A DNA stretch of 64,000 bases. Origin: Lasiodiplodia sp. COLG20 (lineage: Eukaryota > Ascomycota > Dothideomycetes > Botryosphaeriales > Botryosphaeriaceae). Shown here one piece after another: positions 59,774 through 64,000 of the stretch. The notes under the pieces are model-generated. The model made no database searches. It saw only the letters and a program-made list of their open reading frames with translations, and had not been told where the DNA came from. The translations under genes were made by a program, and so were the position numbers. Position 1 is the stretch's first letter. The number at the start of each line of letters is the position of its first letter. The DNA lies in the NCBI GenBank assembly GCA_009801085.1, contig VNWV01000004.1, positions 2,294,001 to 2,358,000 on the forward strand, written 5' to 3'.

Positions 59774-60919
59774 ATGGGTTCCGAAGCAAAGGCAAACGTT
59801 CTTCTGGTCGGCAGCGGCGGTGTTGGCACCATTGGTGCCCTGAACCTCGAAGTCGGTGGATTGGCAAGTGTCACTGCTGTCCTGCGGTCAAATTACGATG
59901 CCGTCGTGAAGAATGGCTTCCACATCAAGTCCTGCGACCACGGCACAATCACCGGCTGGCGGCCATCCAAGGGTACGACTGCTCCAATTCCCCGCAGATC
60001 TGATAACTCACCCGTTCTGCAGTCGTCAAGAGTGTCCCCGACGTCCAGAAAGAAGGCCTCAAACCTTTTGACTATATCGTTTGCACCACGAAGAACATCC
60101 CAGACGTTCCGCCGACGCTCGTTGATCTCATCACCCCTGCCGTAACACCGGGCCACACAACCATCGTGCTTATCCAAAACGGACTCAACATCGAGAAACC
60201 CCTCTTCGCAGCATTCCCGAAGAACGCTGTGCTGTCGGGCGTCAGCATGATCGGCTCGCACGAGGTCGGCCACGGCATCATCGAGCACGACGACAACGAC
60301 CAGGTCATCCTGGGCGCCTTCCGCAACCCCAATCTCGACCCGGCGCTGGAAGACAAGGCGGCCCAGGACTTCGTGCGCATCTACAGCGCCGGCGGCAAGA
60401 CCGAGTGCGAATACACTCCCAACGTCGGCTACAGCCGCTGGCGCAAATTGGTGTACAACGCGTGCCTGAACTCCATCTGCGCCATCACCGGCCTCGACAC
60501 CGGCCGCATTCGTCTGGCCGACTGCGGCATCGATTACCTGGTTCGCCCGGCGATGGACGAGATCAGGGCGGCGGCGAAGGCGGCAGGCCACGAGCTCCCG
60601 GCTGACGTCGCGGATACAATGATCAATATCGATCCGTTGACTATGTATCTGCCGCCGAGCATGCTGAATGACTTGCGGAAGGTAAGCATTTGCTACTGGG
60701 AGATACTCCTGGAAGGCTTTCTCGCTGACACATGATTAGGGCAATTTCATCGAGGTCGAGAATATTCTGGGTGAGCCTCTGCGAGAAGGCAAGGCTATGG
60801 GCGTGCCGATGCCTACATTGAACGTGTTGTATGGAATGTGCAAGGCCATTCAATGGCGGACAAAGGAATCGCGAGGGTTGGTGAAGATTCCGCCGAAGGG
60901 AGACTTTGTCGCAAAGTGA
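59774..60919 (+). CDS. ApbA/PanE-type 2-dehydropantoate 2-reductase family protein
   Basis: NADPH-dependent ketopantoate reductase fold. Exons 59774-59972, 60023-60681 and 60740-60919 (introns of 50 and 58 nt) give 345 aa. The N-terminal Rossmann motif is VLLVGSGGVGTIGALNLE (about 9-26), followed by a central FDYIVCTTKNIPD and VLIQNGLNIE. The C-terminal helical domain has WRKLVYNACLNSICAITG with the conserved Lys208 and Asn residues of the active site, then INIDPLTMYLPPSMLNDL, and GNFIEVENILGEPL across junction 2, ending MPTLNVLYGMCKAI. All parts expected of the family are present. Real pantothenate synthesis is one option. Fungi carry several paralogues, many of unknown substrate, and this one could act in another pathway. 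It lies in tandem with a PhyH-type dioxygenase gene 0.8 kb downstream. Confidence 0.92.
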
Positions 60920-61492
60920 TAGTCCTGTTTTTCGGCAATATGACAAATAGAATAACGACGCGTAAATATAGAGCGAAAGAATTCAATGCTGGCTTTGATG
61001 GATCCGAAATATCTCGTATCTGCGACGCTGGTGCATCGCATCGCATCGAACATCAGCCAATGAGTGACCCATAAGAATCTTCTCTACTCACCATAGCGAT
61101 CATACCTGGGAACGGCATTGAAGTCCGCAACCCGAAGCAATTTATGAAGTTCTGCAGATGCTCAGATAAGATATCGAGGCATCCAATGGTGAGGAGTGGG
61201 GTAGTCCGGCAGAGCGGTCAATCGGCTATGACTGGAATATTCTCCCACCTCCCACCTCCTCGCCAGTTGTTGTTGCGCATTTCTATACCTTCTTCAGAGC
61301 TACGCATCTGGTCGATTATTGAAGTTTACCTTCGTGTATATGGTTAATTGGCCATCTCTATGGCTTTCCCCCGCCATCGCGTTCATATCAGCCCCGTCGC
61401 TTGAGCCTTCCTTTTTGGATCTGCTGGATAATCGCGGGGATCCTGGATGCATGCAGATCATGAAGCAAGAATGTGGGGACTTCCTGGTTCTT

Positions 61493-61512
61493 GGCCTTAT
61501 CCCGATAAGGCC
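61493..61512. promoter_or_regulatory. Palindromic pair of GATA sites
   Basis: GGCCTTATCCCGATAAGGCC is a perfect 9-bp inverted repeat around two C, containing two opposed GATAAG words. It lies 185 bp upstream of the PhyH-type gene ATG, with a further AGATAG at 61573-61578. Closely paired GATA words are the preferred targets of AreA/NIT2-type nitrogen regulators, though other GATA factors (iron, light) bind similar words. Regulation is inferred. Confidence 0.6.
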
Positions 61513-61596
61513 ATAGCTTCTGAGAGCTCCAGTCAGACTTGACTCACCTCGATACGCAGATAACGGTCGGAAAGATAGGTGCGCTGTAGCAGTGCA

Positions 61597-61602
61597 TATA
61601 AA
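61597..61602 (+). promoter_or_regulatory. TATA box of the PhyH-type gene
   Basis: TATAAA lies 95 bp before the ATG at 61697 and downstream of the paired GATA sites, as expected for a regulated fungal promoter. Confidence 0.55.
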
Positions 61603-61696
61603 CACTGAGAGAATAGCAGGACTTGATTCAAAGCAACCATTGCCAACACTTTCCTTGCACTCTTTTTGGAAACTTCTCAAGCTCCATACAGCAAGG

Positions 61697-62330
61697 ATGC
61701 CGTCAGCTGTTCCCGTCGTCCAACGCATTGACGCCTCGGAACCAGAGGCTATCATTGAGGCATTGAAGAAGGATGGTGGCGTCATCATCAAGAACTTCAC
61801 TACTCCAGAATTAGTTGACCAAGTCAATGCTGAGACGCAACCGTACCTGCGCAAGGATAAGCCGTGGAAGGTCAGTTAATTGATCCCCCTTCCATTCCAC
61901 CATCTTCTTCCCCTGCACATTTTGAATGCCCCAGACATCCGATTCTTCAGATCATACTCACCAGCCAGAATAGGGCGCACTCTTCCCGCCAGAGACCCGC
62001 CGCTGCACACGCCTGGTCTCGCGCTCACCGACGGTCCGCAATCACTGGCTGGTGCACCCGCTGGTCACGAGATTGACGTCGCATTTCCTGGCCAAGACGA
62101 CGCACTGCTGGTACAATGATGACCGACACGAGTACACGCTTTACCCCATTCTATCCAGCAGCATGACGCTCGAGTGCAACCCAGGTGGCGCAGGTCAGCG
62201 GTTGCACCGCGATGAGAAGGTTCATCATGGGTGGCGCGATGACCAGACGGCCACTGGTTATCGCATGGCTACTCTCTATATGCTATCTACGTGGAACTTC
62301 AACTGCCTCAACCACTACAATCAGTCAGCG

Positions 62331-62362
<32 letters not shown>

Positions 62363-63037
62363 TTTCTCTTCCTCCATTACCATTTTCCTCTTTTGTCTTG
62401 TACCACCCGAATTGTGTATTCTTTTTTCCTGCTTCATTGTACCCTCAGCTCTCTTCCACACCTTTTTCTCAATCGAGAGGAGAGTGTGACACTGCGAAAT
62501 AGGAAAGCTTCTCCTTGCGTAGCTGCGGTGTCAATGTTGAACGAAGGAAATATAGCTGACTGTAAATTCATGCAAGGCTATTCCTGGCTCTCACCTCTGG
62601 GGCATGGAGCGCCACCCGAAGATGGAGGAGGCGGTGCCAGCGACTATGATGCCAGGCGATGCGTGGTGCCATCTAGGCGGGCTCTACCACGCAGGCGGCG
62701 CGAACAAGACAGCAGACTGGCGGCGACCAATGCACTCTATGTTTTTCTGTCAGAGTCATCTGCGCACCGAGGTAAGTGTTTTACATCCAGGGCCTTGGCA
62801 ACGTTTCCGCTGGCACTTTTCTGCACGCTGACTGTTTCGCGTGAATCACAGGAAAACCAATACCTGATCCACACCAAGGAGGAAGTGGCTTCGTGGTCGC
62901 GCGAAGTGCAACGGGTGATGGGCTACGACATTTCGAGCCCCAATCTCGGTTTTGTTGATTTCATCACGCCGTACAAGTGGCTGACGGGAGATTACAATCC
63001 GGACGAGATTGATGATTTGGACCCAGTTAAGACCTAG
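61697..63037 (+). CDS. Phytanoyl-CoA dioxygenase (PhyH)-like protein; middle unresolved
   Basis: Predicted Fe(II)/2-oxoglutarate dioxygenase of the PhyH family. Well-supported parts: exon 1 61697-61870 (DGGVIIKNFTTPELVDQV), 103-nt intron, then from 61974 GALFPPETRRCTRL ... VHPLV ... THCWYNDD ... GQRLHRDEKVHHG with the iron-binding His-x-Asp. A later exon carries AIPGSHLWG, MMPGDAWCHLGGLYHAGG (distal His) and ends at GAG 62771, followed by an 80-nt intron and the last exon 62852-63037. Between about 62290 and 62575 the join is unclear: a T29 run (62331-62359) and several stops must be spliced out, but I find no donor and acceptor that keep phase and restore the usual 'ENGAT' block. Either an unusual splice, a homopolymer error or real decay. 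Family members act on fatty acyl-CoA or secondary metabolites. Confidence 0.8.
62331..62359. repeat. T29 homopolymer inside the PhyH-like gene
   Basis: Twenty-nine consecutive T follow the exon encoding the HRD motif. It is probably intronic, yet the flanking splice sites are unclear. Homopolymers of this length are prone to length error in sequencing and to slippage in nature. Confidence 0.85.
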
Positions 63038-63772
63038 GGTCCTGGAGGAGTGGAGACGTGTTGGTTTGGCCGTGCACGAGGTGTTTAAGGCGTTGTAAAT
63101 GCCGATTTGCTGCTTGTCAGCCCTTTTAATCTTGGGGGAAATGTCGAAGAGCAACATGGCAGGGTTTGCGGATGTTTCAGGTTGGTTGCATCATTCCTCT
63201 CTGGACTCGCAGCTGGGCGCGGTGAGCGGACGCCTCCTCAAATCAGGCTTCAGATAGGTCAGATCGAAAATCTCGAAGATGGTCATCGTCATCTTGTTCC
63301 TGCGCTCTTATTGTGGTCCCGTTTCTAATTCAAGACGTTGCCAACGCATCGCCCGTGCTCTCGCCCGACGCAATCTGGCTTCGAGAAAACCGGTCTGGGG
63401 CAGGCGGGAATGCCATCATTCGATCCGAGACAGCCGAGTAGCGGGTGCGGGCAACACTAAGAAACCTGTCATCTGGCGTCGATCGCTGCCTGTTCCTCCA
63501 CGCTCCGGCCGACTCGGTGATAGCTGCCAAGGCGGATGCTAAAAAAGCTTAGCTTGGTACGTCATCACCCTGCTCCGAGCTTACGGCCCCAGCGTCCACC
63601 ATGTTTATGAAAACGCAGTTGCGTCCTGGAGCACGACTGCCTCCTGCAAGTCAAGAAAGAAAGGACTTTCTGCCGGCAAGGAGAAGGGCCATTTCGATTG
63701 CTCACCCATCCGCATCCATTTGCAACAAATCGATCGTAATATCTCTAGAACGGGAAAGAGAAAGACTTCGAA
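63038..63772. other. Intergenic region
   Basis: This region lies between the PhyH-like gene and the acid phosphatase gene start. No gene is seen; the part near 63773 should be the phosphatase promoter. Confidence 0.55.
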
Positions 63773-64000
63773 ATGCACACCTCTCTTCTTGCCCTCTCCG
63801 CCCTCTTGGGCGCCGCCCAGGCCGGTAGCGGCGGTCAGAACATTCTTTACTCGCCCGACGACTACGAGTTCGACCCGCTCGAGCATCTCGCCGGCATCGC
63901 GCCCTACTTCTCGCCGCAAGACCCGCCGCTCTCGCCCGCGCCTCCGCAAGGCTGCAACGTGACACGCGCCGCATACCTGGTGCGCCACGCCGCCATCTAC
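63773..64000 (+). CDS. Secreted histidine acid phosphatase, 5' part only
   Basis: ATG at 63773 opens a frame that runs off the right edge after 76 codons. A signal peptide (HTSLLALSALLGAAQAG) precedes a mature segment with a Pro-rich stretch and, at the edge, CNVTRAAYLVRHAAIY. The RH followed by a small residue is the start of the histidine phosphatase catalytic motif, in which the His is phosphorylated; AYLVRHAAIY is typical of one secreted fungal branch that has Ala where classical phytases have RHG. The enzyme would release phosphate from extracellular esters, possibly phytate. The Arg and His-Asp parts of the active site lie beyond the window. Confidence 0.82.
   Translation, partial: MHTSLLALSALLGAAQAGSGGQNILYSPDDYEFDPLEHLAGIAPYFSPQDPPLSPAPPQGCNVTRAAYLVRHAAIY

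Larger units (their letters stand above)
60920..61696. other. Intergenic region upstream of the PhyH-type gene
   Basis: This stretch holds the 3' UTR of the reductase gene and the promoter of the dioxygenase gene, including the GATA palindrome and TATA box listed separately. No gene is seen in it. Confidence 0.6.

Overview
The window is genomic DNA of a filamentous ascomycete (Pezizomycotina). The evidence is short introns (mostly 50-130 nt, GT-AG), ATG-started genes on both strands with no operons, and a gene set that includes an alpha-factor-type pheromone receptor, a HET-domain gene, a LysM secreted protein, a GH47 mannosidase and a Dsc1/Tul1-type E3 ligase. A dothideomycete is my best guess from the feel of the proteins, but nothing here proves the class. 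I saw no tRNA, rRNA, transposon or CRISPR array.

Layout. 1-2837 (-): phosphoinositide-specific phospholipase C, cut by the left edge. 6444-8996 (-): unnamed fungal protein. 11742-13077 (+): CECR5-type HAD hydrolase. 13078-22951: almost 10 kb with no convincing gene and one 39-N gap inside a poly-G run. 22952-24169 (-): Ste2-like pheromone receptor. 25060-27522 (+): Dsc1/Tul1 RING E3 ligase. 27996-30019 (-): GH47 alpha-1,2-mannosidase. 30749-31784 (+): Mid2-like cell-surface protein. 32054-32690 (-): ABM-fold protein. 33403-35875 (-): Edc3 decapping enhancer. 36794-37484 (-): LysM protein. 38877-40711 (-): rhomboid protease. 42951-44633 (+): tannase/feruloyl esterase. 45504-47504 (+): HET gene broken by one in-frame stop. 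47969-49180 (-) and 49782-51760 (+): a divergent pair of 2-oxoglutarate/Fe(II) dioxygenase and NCS1 permease. 52876-54575 (-): MFS sugar transporter. 54576-59773: about 5 kb with no convincing gene. 59774-60919 (+): ApbA/PanE-type reductase. 61697-63037 (+): PhyH-type dioxygenase. 63773-end (+): start of a secreted histidine acid phosphatase.

Functionally the left half is mostly housekeeping and signalling: lipid signalling, mating, membrane protein quality control, N-glycan trimming and mRNA decapping. The right half is richer in accessory functions suited to a plant- or litter-associated fungus: LysM protein, tannase/feruloyl esterase, sugar and nucleobase transporters, two non-heme iron dioxygenases, an acid phosphatase and a HET gene. 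The most interesting regulatory signals are GATA motifs in the dioxygenase/permease divergent promoter and a 20-bp palindrome made of two opposed GATA sites upstream of the PhyH gene. Both hint at nitrogen control. I found no clearly new multi-gene system. The most unusual items are the broken HET gene, the PhyH gene holding a T29 run, the 19-nt microexon in the permease, and unexplained repeats and palindromes in the 13-23 kb gene-poor stretch.
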